From the NCBI GenBank assembly GCA_947166105.1, contig CAMVCZ010000001.1:124001-188000 (forward strand): a DNA stretch of 64,000 nucleotides. Reading direction: 5' to 3'. Positions 24,415 to 33,581 of the stretch are shown here, piece by piece. A program made the translations under genes and the position numbers. Positions within the stretch are counted from its first letter, which is position 1, and each line of letters opens with the position of its first letter. Under the pieces are notes generated by a model that worked only from the letters and a program-made list of their open reading frames with translations, ran no database searches and was not told the DNA's origin. The stretch is from an uncultured Bacteroidales bacterium (GTDB lineage Bacteria > Bacteroidota > Bacteroidia > Bacteroidales > F082).

Positions 24415-24448
24415 AATCCCCGCAATAGAGCCGTTGCGGGGATTTTTT
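24415..24448. terminator. Bidirectional Rho-independent terminator
   Basis: AATCCCCGCAA (24415-24425) pairs with TTGCGGGGATT (24434-24444), with A before and T after. It lies between the convergent FISUMP and htpG genes and suits both. Confidence 0.9.
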
Positions 24449-24474
24449 TGTGTGTAGAAACAATACTACAGTTA

Positions 24475-26394
24475 TTACAACTTCTCCATATTCCTCTTCA
24501 CAAACTCGCTCAAATCCTTGCCCTTCAGCAAATTCTTCGAAAGCAAGGCGAGGTCGTAGATCTGCCGAATCGTGGCTTCCTGTGCGGCTTCGTCTTTGTC
24601 CAACAGGCCAGTGATGACGGGGCTGTTGGTGTTGAGCATCAGCGTGTAGCTGTCGGGCATCGAGCCGTAGAACGACATGGGGCCGCCGCCCATCTGCTCC
24701 ATCTCCTTCATACGGCGCATCCACTCGTTTTGGGTGACCTCCACGGGTGCGGCTTCGGCGCCTTCGTTGCTGAACTCCACGTTGAACTTCACCTTGTCAA
24801 TGACCTTCTCGAAGGCGGTCTTCACGGTCTCCTTCTGCTTGTCGTCGAGGCCCGAGGCTGCTTCCGTGTCGTCCTTCACGATGAGCTTGTCGATGGTGTT
24901 GGAGTCGACACGGGCAAACATCGCGCGGCTGTCGTCGCCTTTCTCTCCTTCCTTCTGCTCGTAGGCACTGATGAAATGCGGGTCGAGGATGCCGTCCATC
25001 ATCAGCACGTTGTAGCCCTTGGCCTTGGCGTTCTCGATGTTGGTGTATTGGTCGTCCTTGTCGGTGGCATACAAATACACGAGCATCTTGTCCTTGTTGG
25101 TCTGGTTTTCCTTGATCAAGGCCTTGTATTCCTCGATGGTGTGGTATTTGTCGTCGGTGTCCTTGAAGAGGAAGAACTTCTCGGCGCGCTCGTAGAACTT
25201 CGGGTCGCTCATCATGCCGTATTCGATGAACACGCGGATGTCGTCCCAGTTCTTCTCATAGGCCTCGCGATCTTTCTTGAAGAGCTCTTCTAGTTTCTCG
25301 GCCACCTTCTTGGTGATGTAGGTCGAGATTTTCTTCACGTTTTGGTCGCTTTGCAGGAACGAACGGCTGACGTTCAGCGGGATGTCGGGCGAGTCGATGA
25401 CGCCGTGCAGCAGCGAGAGGAACTCGGGCAGGATGCCTTCGACACTATCGGTGACGAAGACCTCGTTGCAGTAGAGTTGGATCTTGTTGCGCTGGAACTC
25501 GTAGCGGTTCTTCACCTTCGGGAAATAGAGGATGCCCGTAAGGTTGAAGGGGTAGTCGACGTTGAGGTGGATGTGGAACAGCGGCTCGCCGAAGTTCATC
25601 GGGTAGAGCGTGTGGTAGAAGTCGTTGTATTCCTCGTCCTTGATGTCGGCAGGGGCTTTCTTCCACAGCGGGGCCACGTCGTTGATGATCCAGGGCTTTT
25701 CCACTTCCTTGGTCTTGGGCTTGCCGTCCTTGTCGGTCTCGCCCTCGATTTCCTCCTGCACTTTCTTTGTGCCAAACTGAATCGGGATGGGCAGGAACTT
25801 GCAGTATTTGTTGAGCAGTTCGCGGATGCGGCCTTCTTCGAGGAACTCGGCGGCATCGTCAGCGATGTTAAGGATGACGTCGGTGCCACGGTCGCCCTTC
25901 GGGATTTCGTTCATCGTGTACTCGGGGCTGCCGTCGCATTCCCAAATGACGCCGTTGGCGCCTTCTTCTTTGCAGGACTTTGAAATCAGCGACACCTTCG
26001 AGGAGACCATGAAAGCGGAATAGAAGCCCAAGCCAAAATGTCCGATGATATTGGCAGCTTCGGCTTCGCTTTGGGTCTTGAACTTGGCGATGAACTCCTC
26101 CGCGCCCGAGAAAGCGATTTGGTTGATGTACTTATCGACCTCTTCGGCGTTCATGCCGATGCCACGGTCGCGCACGGTGAGGGTCTTTTTCTTCTTGTCG
26201 ACTTCCACCTTGATGGTAAGGTCGCCTAACTCGCCCTTAAACTCGCCCGAGGCGGCCAAGGCTTTCAGTTTTTGCGTGGCATCCACGGCGTTACTGATGA
26301 TTTCGCGCAGGAAAATCTCCTGGTCCGAATACAAGAACTTCTTGATGACAGGGAAAATGTTTTCTGTCTTTACTCCAATGTTACCGGTTTGCAT
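24475..26394 (-). CDS. htpG: Chaperone HtpG (bacterial Hsp90)
   Basis: 639 residues, typical length. The N-terminal GHKL ATPase domain shows LREIISNAVDATQKL, DRGIGM and GHFGLGFYSAFM (residues about 25-125). The middle domain has the catalytic-arginine loop region (SRSFLQSDQNVKKISTYITK, about 340), and the C-terminal dimerisation domain contains a Met-rich amphipathic segment (RRMKEMEQMGGGPMSFYGSM). It folds or stabilises client proteins as an ATP-driven clamp in the cytoplasm. Acidic and lysine-rich insertions (KVQEEIEGETDKDGKPKTKE) are common in Bacteroidota homologues. It appears monocistronic. Confidence 0.97.
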   Translation of the reverse strand: MQTGNIGVKTENIFPVIKKFLYSDQEIFLREIISNAVDATQKLKALAASGEFKGELGDLTIKVEVDKKKKTLTVRDRGIGMNAEEVDKYINQIAFSGAEEFIAKFKTQSEAEAANIIGHFGLGFYSAFMVSSKVSLISKSCKEEGANGVIWECDGSPEYTMNEIPKGDRGTDVILNIADDAAEFLEEGRIRELLNKYCKFLPIPIQFGTKKVQEEIEGETDKDGKPKTKEVEKPWIINDVAPLWKKAPADIKDEEYNDFYHTLYPMNFGEPLFHIHLNVDYPFNLTGILYFPKVKNRYEFQRNKIQLYCNEVFVTDSVEGILPEFLSLLHGVIDSPDIPLNVSRSFLQSDQNVKKISTYITKKVAEKLEELFKKDREAYEKNWDDIRVFIEYGMMSDPKFYERAEKFFLFKDTDDKYHTIEEYKALIKENQTNKDKMLVYLYATDKDDQYTNIENAKAKGYNVLMMDGILDPHFISAYEQKEGEKGDDSRAMFARVDSNTIDKLIVKDDTEAASGLDDKQKETVKTAFEKVIDKVKFNVEFSNEGAEAAPVEVTQNEWMRRMKEMEQMGGGPMSFYGSMPDSYTLMLNTNSPVITGLLDKDEAAQEATIRQIYDLALLSKNLLKGKDLSEFVKRNMEKL

Positions 26395-26555
26395 ATCGAT
26401 TTGTATTTAATGATTTCAAATTTCAAGATTTGAAGATTTCTAATTTCAAATTTCAGAATTTCAAAATTGACGGGGGAGCTTTGGTCAAATTGTGTGCCAT
26501 TTGGAAAACTGACATTTTGGCAAGGAGTTGTTGCCTCATTGAGATAGAAAAATGC

Positions 26556-26693
26556 GTTTTATTCAGCGGTGAACGACCAAATCACCCTGTTCGCCGCTGG
26601 ATAAAAGCAATTTTTTGGGAAAAAATAACAGAAAAAATGTGTTTTATTCAGCGGTGAACGTATGTTTTTGTATCTTTGCCGCTGAATAAAACG
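26556..26693. repeat. Tandem 85-bp-period repeat pair upstream of the ATPase at 26704
   Basis: GTTTTATTCAGCGGTGAACG occurs at 26556-26575 and again at 26641-26660. Each is followed by its inverse (CCGCTGGATAAAAGC at 26594; CCGCTGAATAAAAC at 26679), also 85 bp apart. The second unit encloses the -7 box TATCTTTG (26671-26678), so a protein bound to its arms would cover the promoter. Confidence 0.85.
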
Positions 26694-26703
26694 ATGTTTT
26701 GTG

Positions 26704-28149
26704 ATGAATATCATTGGCAGAAAAGACGAAATTTCGGAAATTAAGAGATTGTATTCCAGTAAGATGCCTCAGTTTTTAGCGGTATATGGCCGTCGTCGTG
26801 TGGGAAAGACTTTTCTTATTGACGAGGCACTGAAGGGGAAAATCACCTTCCGCCATTCGGGATTGTCGCCCGTGGACGAGCAAAACCACAAAAACAGCCT
26901 GAAAGAACAACTGAAGCACTTTTATTTGTCGTTGCAGCGGCAAGGCATGAAGAAAAGCAAATGCCCTACCTCGTGGCTTGAGGCTTTCTTTGTGCTTGAA
27001 ATGCATTTGCAGGCCATAGATGACGGTTCGAGGCAAGTGGTATTCCTTGACGAGTTGCCTTGGATGGATACGCCGCGTTCGGGCTTTGTCACGGCTTTGG
27101 AGGCTTTATGGAACGGTTGGGGCTGCCATCGCGACAATTTCATGCTGGTAGTCTGCGGATCGGCAACTTCGTGGATTACGGACAACCTTATTAATAACCA
27201 TGGTGGCCTATACGGGAGGCTCACTTGTCAGTTGAGGCTGTCGCCCTTTACCCTCAACGAATGTGAACAGTTCTTTCACAGCAAGGGCATCCGAATGTCG
27301 CGTTACGACATCGTGCAAAGCTATATGATATTTGGTGGTGTGCCGTATTATCTGAGTCGTTTTGAGCCAACTCGAAGCCTTGCCCAGAATGTTGATAATC
27401 TGTTTTTTAAGAAGAGTTCGATTTTGGGTGATGAGTTCGACCGATTGTTTTCCTCCGTGTTTTCGAGGCCAGAGGAAATGAAGCGGATTGTGAAGGTTCT
27501 CGGCAACAGAAGGGCGGGCTATACCCAGGAGGAACTTGCAAAAGCAACAGGCCAGACTTTGGGAGGCTCATTCAGCACAATGCTTAAGGCTCTTGTCGCC
27601 AGCGATTTCATCGAGCCATACATTCCTTTCGGGAAAGGCAAACGCGAGAAACAATACAAACTGATAGACCATTTTTGCCTGTTTTACATGAAATTTGTGC
27701 AAGGCAGAAAGGAGATAGACCCAGAGTTTTGGATGCACAATGTGACTTCACAGGCGGTTTCGTCTTGGCGTGGCTTCGCGTTTGAGGAAGTTTGCTTTAC
27801 GCATATTGCACAAATCAAAAAATCGCTTGACATACTTGGCGTTTTGTCAACACAGTCGGCATGGGCAGTGAAAGGTGACGACGGGACAGAAGGTTCGCAA
27901 ATTGATATGTTGATCAATCGCAAAGACAATGTGGTGAATCTCTGCGAGATGAAGTTTTACAACGAGAAATTCACGGTCAACAAGGCCTATTACTCAAAGG
28001 TTGTTCACCGACAGAACTTGCTGGGAGAGATGATTCCACGTCGGGCTGTTGTCCACAATGTGCTGGTGACCACTGAAGGTCTGACTTACAATGAGTACAG
28101 TGGCGTTTTCCAAAATGTTGTCACCATTGATAATTTGTTTGAAAAGTAA
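26704..28149 (+). CDS. Archaeal-type ATPase with wHTH and PD-(D/E)XK-like C terminus
   Basis: 481 residues from the ATG at 26704; a GTG directly before it is an alternative. Walker A is GRRRVGKTFL (about 25-34), Walker B is VVFLDELPWMD (about 115), and CGSATSWITDNLI is the sensor. A winged-helix-like part includes YTQEELAKATGQTLGGSFST (about 280-300). The C terminus has SQIDMLINRKDN and LCEMKFY, the D and E-x-K positions of a DUF234-type nuclease fold. The upstream repeat pair covers the promoter. It shares its architecture with the genes at 17050 and 61376 but is not close in sequence. Confidence 0.85.
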   Translation: MNIIGRKDEISEIKRLYSSKMPQFLAVYGRRRVGKTFLIDEALKGKITFRHSGLSPVDEQNHKNSLKEQLKHFYLSLQRQGMKKSKCPTSWLEAFFVLEMHLQAIDDGSRQVVFLDELPWMDTPRSGFVTALEALWNGWGCHRDNFMLVVCGSATSWITDNLINNHGGLYGRLTCQLRLSPFTLNECEQFFHSKGIRMSRYDIVQSYMIFGGVPYYLSRFEPTRSLAQNVDNLFFKKSSILGDEFDRLFSSVFSRPEEMKRIVKVLGNRRAGYTQEELAKATGQTLGGSFSTMLKALVASDFIEPYIPFGKGKREKQYKLIDHFCLFYMKFVQGRKEIDPEFWMHNVTSQAVSSWRGFAFEEVCFTHIAQIKKSLDILGVLSTQSAWAVKGDDGTEGSQIDMLINRKDNVVNLCEMKFYNEKFTVNKAYYSKVVHRQNLLGEMIPRRAVVHNVLVTTEGLTYNEYSGVFQNVVTIDNLFEK

Positions 28150-28156
28150 AAATTTG

Positions 28157-28164
28157 TATTTTTG
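28157..28164 (+). promoter_or_regulatory. -7 box (TATTTTTG) of the AlbA_2-type gene
   Basis: TATTTTTG immediately follows the preceding stop codon and lies 30 nt before the ATG at 28195. Confidence 0.55.
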
Positions 28165-28194
28165 CCGTGAAAATCAATCGTGTGTGATTGTGTT

Positions 28195-30114
28195 ATGAAG
28201 GAGAAGACTATGACGGAAAGGAAATTTGATTTCAGCGAACTCAATGCCTATCGTGAAGACAATCAGTTGGAAGTGAAGGCGGCGCAGGGTGGCTTGCCGG
28301 ATGCGTTGTGGGAGTCGTACTCGGCGTTTGCCAACACCGACGGAGGCTGCATCTTGCTCGGCGTGAAGGAACACGCCGATGGCTCGCTGTATGCTGCTGG
28401 ACTGAAGGACGCGGAAAAACTCAAAATGGATTTTTGGAACGCGGTGAACAACCGCCAGAAAATCAGTGTGAACCTGATGACGGAGAGGCGTGTGCGTGTG
28501 GAAACGGTTGCTGGGAAGGACATTCTTGTGCTTGAGGTGCCTCGTGCCGACCGTTCGGCGCGGCCAGTTTTCAAAGGCTTGGATCCGCGAAATGGAACGT
28601 ATCGCAGAAACGGTTCCGGCGACTACCGTTGCTCGTTGGAGGAGGTTTCGGCTTTGTTCCGCGACGCGGCTTTGGTGACGCAGGATGCCAAGGTGCTAAA
28701 AGGGATGGATTGGTCGGTGTTTTGTTTGGAAACGATCAGGAGTTATAGGCAGTTGTTCCGCACTTCGCATCCTGACCATATTTGGAATAACCTTGAGGAT
28801 GAGGTGTTTATGCGCCGCATCGGTGCTATGGCTTTGGCTGATGATGGCACGTATCATCCTACTGCGGCGGGTTTGCTGATGTTTGGCTATGAGTATGAGA
28901 TTACGAGAGAGTTTCCACAGTATTTCCTTGATTTTCAAGAGAACAGGCAGATGTACAGAACCCGTTGGACAGACAGAATCGTTTCGACTTCTGGCGACTG
29001 GAGCGGCAATGTGTTTGACTTTGTTTTCAAGGTGGTGCCGAAGTTGACGGCTGATTTGAAGGTGCCTTTCGTGTTGAAGGGGATGAGCCGCATTGATGAC
29101 ACGCCTTTGCACAAGATTTTGCGTGAGGCGGTGACGAATACTTGTGTCCACGCTGATTTTTATGGTCGGCGCGGTTTGGTGATTCAGAAGAAGGTGGACG
29201 GTTTTGTGTTCTCGAATCCGGGCAGTATGCGTGTGTCCAAGCGTGTGGCTGTGGAAGGTGGTGTTTCAGACCCTCGCAACGGCGTGATGCTCAAGATTTT
29301 CTCTTTGGTCGATTATGGTGAGCGTGCTGGGAGCGGCTTGAGCAGCATTATGCTTGTTTGGGAGCATGTGTTTCACGCTGCGGCTAAAATTGAGGAGGAG
29401 ATGGGCATTGAGCGTGTCGTCCTGACCTTGAACAAAGACGGTCACGAACAGGATGTCAAGGCGATGTTGGAGCTTTATGACAATCCTGAAGAACTGACAA
29501 TTGTTGGATATGATACCCAAAATAACGAATTTAGTTCTGAATTTGTCGCGTGTGAGGGTCATCATGATACCCAAAAACCAGAAAATGACCCCCAAAAGCA
29601 GGGTAATGATCCCCAAAAGCCGCAAAATGACCCGCAAAAAGAGCCGGATGAACCCCATAATGATACCCAAAAGATAGAAAATGACCCCCAAAAAGTGGTG
29701 AATGACCCCAAAAATGATACCCAAAATACTAATAGTGATACCCAAAAAGGGTTAAATGACCCTCAAAATAATACCCAAAACGACAATGCTGATACCCAAA
29801 AGCAAAATAATGATACCCAAAACGAGAGAATTGATACCCAAAAAACGATGAATGACCTTCAAAATGATACCCAAAATGGCGATAATGATACCCAAAATAA
29901 TTCCAATGATACCCAATTTGATCCCCAAAGTAAAGAAATTGCATTGTTGGGTATCATCCGAGAGGTACAAACAATCAGTAAAATTGAAATAGCAAAAAAA
30001 ATGAATGTGTCTCGGCCTACGGTCAGTAGATTGTTGAATAGTCTTAGAAAACTATACCGTGTCGAATGGGTTGGTGGTACAAGAAATGGTCATTGGGAAG
30101 TGTCGGAGAAATAA
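28195..30114 (+). CDS. AlbA_2/Schlafen-type ATP-binding protein with NDTQ-repeat linker and C-terminal wHTH
   Basis: 639 residues from the ATG at 28195; 28210 is an alternative. The AlbA_2 domain covers about 1-140 (NQLEVKAAQGGLPDALWESY, SAFANTDGGCILLGV). A GHKL-like ATP-binding segment follows (LREAVTNTCVHADFYGRRGL, NPGSMRVSK). Residues about 440-580 form a low-complexity repeat of 4-8 residue units (NDTQK, NDPQK). The last 55 residues are a winged helix (ISKIEIAKKMNVSRPTVSRL). This layout suits a DNA-binding regulator or helicase-like protein. The repeat linker is unusual and probably length-variable between strains. Confidence 0.82.
   Translation: MKEKTMTERKFDFSELNAYREDNQLEVKAAQGGLPDALWESYSAFANTDGGCILLGVKEHADGSLYAAGLKDAEKLKMDFWNAVNNRQKISVNLMTERRVRVETVAGKDILVLEVPRADRSARPVFKGLDPRNGTYRRNGSGDYRCSLEEVSALFRDAALVTQDAKVLKGMDWSVFCLETIRSYRQLFRTSHPDHIWNNLEDEVFMRRIGAMALADDGTYHPTAAGLLMFGYEYEITREFPQYFLDFQENRQMYRTRWTDRIVSTSGDWSGNVFDFVFKVVPKLTADLKVPFVLKGMSRIDDTPLHKILREAVTNTCVHADFYGRRGLVIQKKVDGFVFSNPGSMRVSKRVAVEGGVSDPRNGVMLKIFSLVDYGERAGSGLSSIMLVWEHVFHAAAKIEEEMGIERVVLTLNKDGHEQDVKAMLELYDNPEELTIVGYDTQNNEFSSEFVACEGHHDTQKPENDPQKQGNDPQKPQNDPQKEPDEPHNDTQKIENDPQKVVNDPKNDTQNTNSDTQKGLNDPQNNTQNDNADTQKQNNDTQNERIDTQKTMNDLQNDTQNGDNDTQNNSNDTQFDPQSKEIALLGIIREVQTISKIEIAKKMNVSRPTVSRLLNSLRKLYRVEWVGGTRNGHWEVSEK
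29511..29932 (+). repeat. Degenerate GATACCCAAAA repeat tract
   Basis: More than a dozen copies of GATACCCAAAA and variants (GACCCCCAAAAG) at irregular 12-33 bp intervals, all in frame, encoding Asp-Thr-Gln-Lys or Asp-Pro-Gln-Lys. Variation is mostly at codon positions that keep the D-[TP]-Q pattern, so selection may act on the peptide. Confidence 0.85.
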
Positions 30115-30124
30115 AATTATCGAT

Positions 30125-30185
30125 AAATTGTCGATAAATGGCCGACATATTAAAATTGGCCGAAAAATTGTCGATAAATGGCCGA
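30125..30185 (+). repeat. Direct repeat before the methyltransferase gene
   Basis: AAATTGTCGATAAATGGCCG occurs at 30125-30144 and 30165-30184, 40 bp apart, and a partial copy lies just upstream (TTATCGATAAATTG). The second copy contains an ATG that opens the longer possible frame of the methyltransferase. Confidence 0.75.
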
Positions 30186-30198
30186 AAAAAGAAAAACT

Positions 30199-31023
30199 AT
30201 GAACGAAATCTACAACTTCTACAACAACGGTGCTGAAATTGGCCGCTTGGAGCGTGGCTTGGGTATTGTGGAATTCCACCGGACGAAGGAAATCCTGTTG
30301 CGATATATTGATAAAGGTATGGTGATTTACGACATTGGTGGCGGTATTGGGATGTATGCGGCTTGGTTAGCGAAGAAGGGCAACGAGGTTCATCTAATTG
30401 AGCTGGCCGAAAGTGCCGTGGAATATGCCAAAGCCAATATGATGCAGGATTGTCGTTTTGTTGCAGAAACGGGCAACGCCTTGCAAGTCAACCGACCGGA
30501 TGAGAGCGCGGATGTTGTTCTGCTGATGGGACCTTTGTATCATTTGCGCGATAGGGAAGAACGTTTGCAAGCACTTCGTGTAGCGTTTCGATTGTTGAAA
30601 AAAGGCGGCCTCTTGGTGGCGGCGGGCATCTCCAAGTTCAGTTCTATGACTTGGGCTTTGTCGGTGTATGGCGAGAAGAAGAACGAGAATCTCGTTGAAT
30701 TTCTTGACGACCCTGTGTTTTTCAATATGATTAAAGGTGAGATGACCACTGGCGACCACATCCGCCCGAAAGAATACCCGAAATTCATTGCGGAAGCGTA
30801 TTTCACGACTTCCGAGGAGATGAAAGCGGAAATTGCGGAAGCTGGTTTCGTAGTGGATAAAGCCATTGCAGTGGAGGGCTGCATTTGGTTCACGCCGCAC
30901 CTCGCCGAGAAATGGGAGGACAAGGCCAGCCGCGAGCGGCTTTTGGACATCGTCAGGATGACGGAAACCGAGCCTGAAATGATGGGGATGAGTCCGCATT
31001 TCTTGGTGGTGGCAAGAAAATAA
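30199..31023 (+). CDS. Class I SAM-dependent methyltransferase
   Basis: 274 residues from the ATG at 30199; the upstream in-frame ATG at 30178 lies inside the direct repeat. Motif I is VIYDIGGGIGMYAAWLA (about 34-50), the acidic residue binding the ribose is in VHLIELAES, motif II is in ADVVLLMGPLYHL and motif III in LLKKGGLLVAAGISKF. The substrate is unknown; small molecules or tRNA are both possible. It has no signal peptide. The repeat in its leader suggests a regulated or recently moved gene. Confidence 0.85.
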   Translation: MNEIYNFYNNGAEIGRLERGLGIVEFHRTKEILLRYIDKGMVIYDIGGGIGMYAAWLAKKGNEVHLIELAESAVEYAKANMMQDCRFVAETGNALQVNRPDESADVVLLMGPLYHLRDREERLQALRVAFRLLKKGGLLVAAGISKFSSMTWALSVYGEKKNENLVEFLDDPVFFNMIKGEMTTGDHIRPKEYPKFIAEAYFTTSEEMKAEIAEAGFVVDKAIAVEGCIWFTPHLAEKWEDKASRERLLDIVRMTETEPEMMGMSPHFLVVARK

Positions 31024-31055
31024 CACTTGTTTGGGATTCCAATCAAAACATTTTC

Positions 31056-31063
31056 TAATTTTG
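31056..31063 (+). promoter_or_regulatory. -7 box (TAATTTTG) of the T9SS cargo gene
   Basis: TAATTTTG fits TAnnTTTG and lies 25 nt before the ATG at 31089. Confidence 0.5.
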
Positions 31064-31088
31064 TAGGCAAAATTAAAAGAAACCGAAT

Positions 31089-33581
31089 ATGAAAAAACTG
31101 TACGCAATGATTGCGATTTGGCTTCTTGCAGGAAGTGCCTTCGCCCAAGTTCTTGTCAATGAGACTTTTGAAAATGGTAACACTGTAGGTCAAACCCCGG
31201 TGGGCTGGATTGGCGATGGCGGCTGGAAGGCTGGCATCACCATTCCTGACGACAACGAAGCCCGTGGCAGAAAGCCGCATAGCGGCGACTGGTATATGTA
31301 TGCCACCTATAACACCGACGTTTGGATTTACAAGGAAATCAATGTGACGGCTGGGAATTATTACCGCGTTTCGTTTTGGTATGCCACTTGGCACGTTGAC
31401 CACTTCAATTTGGAAGTCAAGGCAGGCGCGAGTGCCAATCCTTCTGCAATGACGGAAACAGCGGTGCCGATGATGATTGTTGATAATGAGGAGTTTGAAC
31501 AGACCTCGGGCGTGTTTCAAGCGACAAGTTCAGGCTCTTATTTTGTGGGTTTCCACAGCGTGGCCGACAATGGGCCTTGGTATTTGTCTGTCGATGATAT
31601 TATCATTGAGCAAACCTCACAGTACAATTTTGAAATTGAACAACTTACGGCTGACACTTCGGTTTATTTCGGCGAGCCAGCCTATCTGCGTTTCCGCCTG
31701 AACAACACGGGTTCGGAGGCCGACACTTATCATTTCGACAATGTTAGCACGCTACCCATCGAGTTTTTCAAGGATGGCGTCGCGGTGACGGAAGTCACGG
31801 TGCCTTACAATGGCTCGGTGGAAATGGTTGCTAAGGCCACGTTGCCGATGAACCTGAACAACAACGAAGTGGTTCACGCCACCTTCGATGTCTATCCCTC
31901 TGCTATGGCACCCTCGCAAACCGTTGATTTTTCGATTACTGCCTTGGCTCCTTTTGCCGATTTTCCATTGATGGAAGGCTTTGAAAATGACTTTGTTCCG
32001 TTTGGCTGGCAAAACAACATCACCAATGGCAATTATGCCTTCGACAGGCGTGAATCAAGTTCCACTCCGAGCGCCTTGCCTCACGACGGAAGCCAATATA
32101 TGGCCCGGTTCTATACTTATACCAATCCCGAAGGCTGCTCGGCGGAGTTGGTTTCGCCCAAGATGGAGTTGAGCGAGCACGACAATATTGTCCGTTTCTG
32201 GATGTTCCGCAACAGCAATCCCAACATCAATCGTCCCGACCGTATCAATGTGTATTACAATTCGTTGCCTTGTTCTGAAGGCGGTCAGTTGCTCGGCACC
32301 ATCCATCGCTGCACTTATATGGAACCTGTCGTGGCCGATGAGGATGATTGGTACGAACATTCCTTCACTTTCGATTGCCCTGACAATTACGGTTTTATCA
32401 TTTTCGAGGGCGTTAGCGGTTACGGTTGGGACCTCCTTATTGACGATATTTCCATTGACAATTCCTCTATCGACAATGACCCGCCTACGATAGTTTCGGT
32501 AGCGGGAAACCAGACCTACGCCGATACTGAAATGAACCTCACGTTGCGCGTCCACGATGCCTCCAATATGCCAGCGACCTTGGCGGCTACCTATACGATT
32601 TGGGGCACGACCCACGATTTGACTTTCACAAGGGCTGGCAAGAATAGGGCTAACTACGATTACACGGCCACCATTCCCGCCTACGACAACCACACTCACG
32701 GCACAATGACTATGCAACTCGTTGATGCTTTGGGAAATAGCGCAACATCGGAGGAAATCCCGATTCGTTGGGACTATCAAAGACCTTTGCTTTTTGAGAC
32801 CTTTGAGAACACCGACGGCCTGTTTGGACTTCCCGAAGGCTGGACCACCGACGGCAACCCGACTTGGTGGGATTGGACCGTGCAAGGAACGATGTATTAT
32901 ACTGACTATTATGAGAATGACTTCGTGGTGAGTCCTCATCGCGGCAGCAAGCAGGCCGTGTTGGAATGGGACAACAGCGAAAGCCCTTCGGCACAAGACC
33001 AAACCTTGATTACCCCCGTGCTGACCATCACGCGCCCGACGGTGCTCCAATTCTGGACTTGGGTGCAATACGGCACGGATGGTTATGACCATTTCGCCGT
33101 TAGGGTTTACGACACTTACAACGGCACTTGGGAGGACAAGTGGGATGCCGCCAATATGCCTTACGGACAAATCAATGCTTACAACGAGCCGATTTCCATC
33201 AATCTGGATGAATACATCGGCAAGAACATCAAGATTGGCTTCAGGGGTTACAACGACTTTGGCGAGTTTTTGGCTTTCGACTGGTTTGTTGACGATGTGA
33301 AAGTGATTCCGACCGACACTACCGATGTGAATGTGAACGAGTTGGCCGCGCTGAATCTCAATGTCTATCCCAATCCCGCAAAGAATGTGATTCGTATCGA
33401 GGCCGCCAAAAACATCCAAAATGTGCAACTGATGAGCATAACCGGTGCGCTTTTGGAGGAGAGAAAGACCAATACGCAAAGCGTGAAACTGAACCTTGAA
33501 GGCTATTCCAAGGGCATTTATATGGTTCGCATCGTGACCGAAGATGGCGTTGCAACCAAAAAGATTAACTTGGTTGAATAG
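31089..33581 (+). CDS. T9SS-secreted protein with cleaved-adhesin-type domains
   Basis: 830 residues. A signal peptide (AMIAIWLLAGSAFAQ) is followed by three jelly-roll domains beginning near 20, 290 and 570, each with FENG/FEND/FENT starts and a DDI or DDV end (YLSVDDIIIE, LLIDDISID, WFVDDVKVI). This matches the cleaved-adhesin/MAM-like family. An Ig-like stretch links them. The last 75 residues (LNVYPNPAKNVIRIEA to the end) are a type A T9SS sorting domain. The product should be exported by the type IX system and attached to the cell surface or released. No catalytic motif is apparent. Confidence 0.9.
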   Translation: MKKLYAMIAIWLLAGSAFAQVLVNETFENGNTVGQTPVGWIGDGGWKAGITIPDDNEARGRKPHSGDWYMYATYNTDVWIYKEINVTAGNYYRVSFWYATWHVDHFNLEVKAGASANPSAMTETAVPMMIVDNEEFEQTSGVFQATSSGSYFVGFHSVADNGPWYLSVDDIIIEQTSQYNFEIEQLTADTSVYFGEPAYLRFRLNNTGSEADTYHFDNVSTLPIEFFKDGVAVTEVTVPYNGSVEMVAKATLPMNLNNNEVVHATFDVYPSAMAPSQTVDFSITALAPFADFPLMEGFENDFVPFGWQNNITNGNYAFDRRESSSTPSALPHDGSQYMARFYTYTNPEGCSAELVSPKMELSEHDNIVRFWMFRNSNPNINRPDRINVYYNSLPCSEGGQLLGTIHRCTYMEPVVADEDDWYEHSFTFDCPDNYGFIIFEGVSGYGWDLLIDDISIDNSSIDNDPPTIVSVAGNQTYADTEMNLTLRVHDASNMPATLAATYTIWGTTHDLTFTRAGKNRANYDYTATIPAYDNHTHGTMTMQLVDALGNSATSEEIPIRWDYQRPLLFETFENTDGLFGLPEGWTTDGNPTWWDWTVQGTMYYTDYYENDFVVSPHRGSKQAVLEWDNSESPSAQDQTLITPVLTITRPTVLQFWTWVQYGTDGYDHFAVRVYDTYNGTWEDKWDAANMPYGQINAYNEPISINLDEYIGKNIKIGFRGYNDFGEFLAFDWFVDDVKVIPTDTTDVNVNELAALNLNVYPNPAKNVIRIEAAKNIQNVQLMSITGALLEERKTNTQSVKLNLEGYSKGIYMVRIVTEDGVATKKINLVE

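Noticed and set aside
24448-25293. Plus-strand open frame over htpG
   Set aside because: Pure Leu/Val/Gly/His shadow of htpG on the opposite strand.
29511-29932. Possible CRISPR-like array or iterons
   Set aside because: Units are 11-20 bp with irregular spacing and no spacers, and they are translated in frame; no Cas or replication genes are near.
29729-29970. Minus-strand FGYH/LGII-repeat frames
   Set aside because: They are reverse readings of the in-frame GATACCCAAAA tract of the AlbA_2 gene.
32055-33479. Long open frame on the minus strand opposite the T9SS cargo gene
   Set aside because: It mirrors a gene with signal peptide, adhesin-type domains and a T9SS domain; its own translation has no recognisable domain or promoter.
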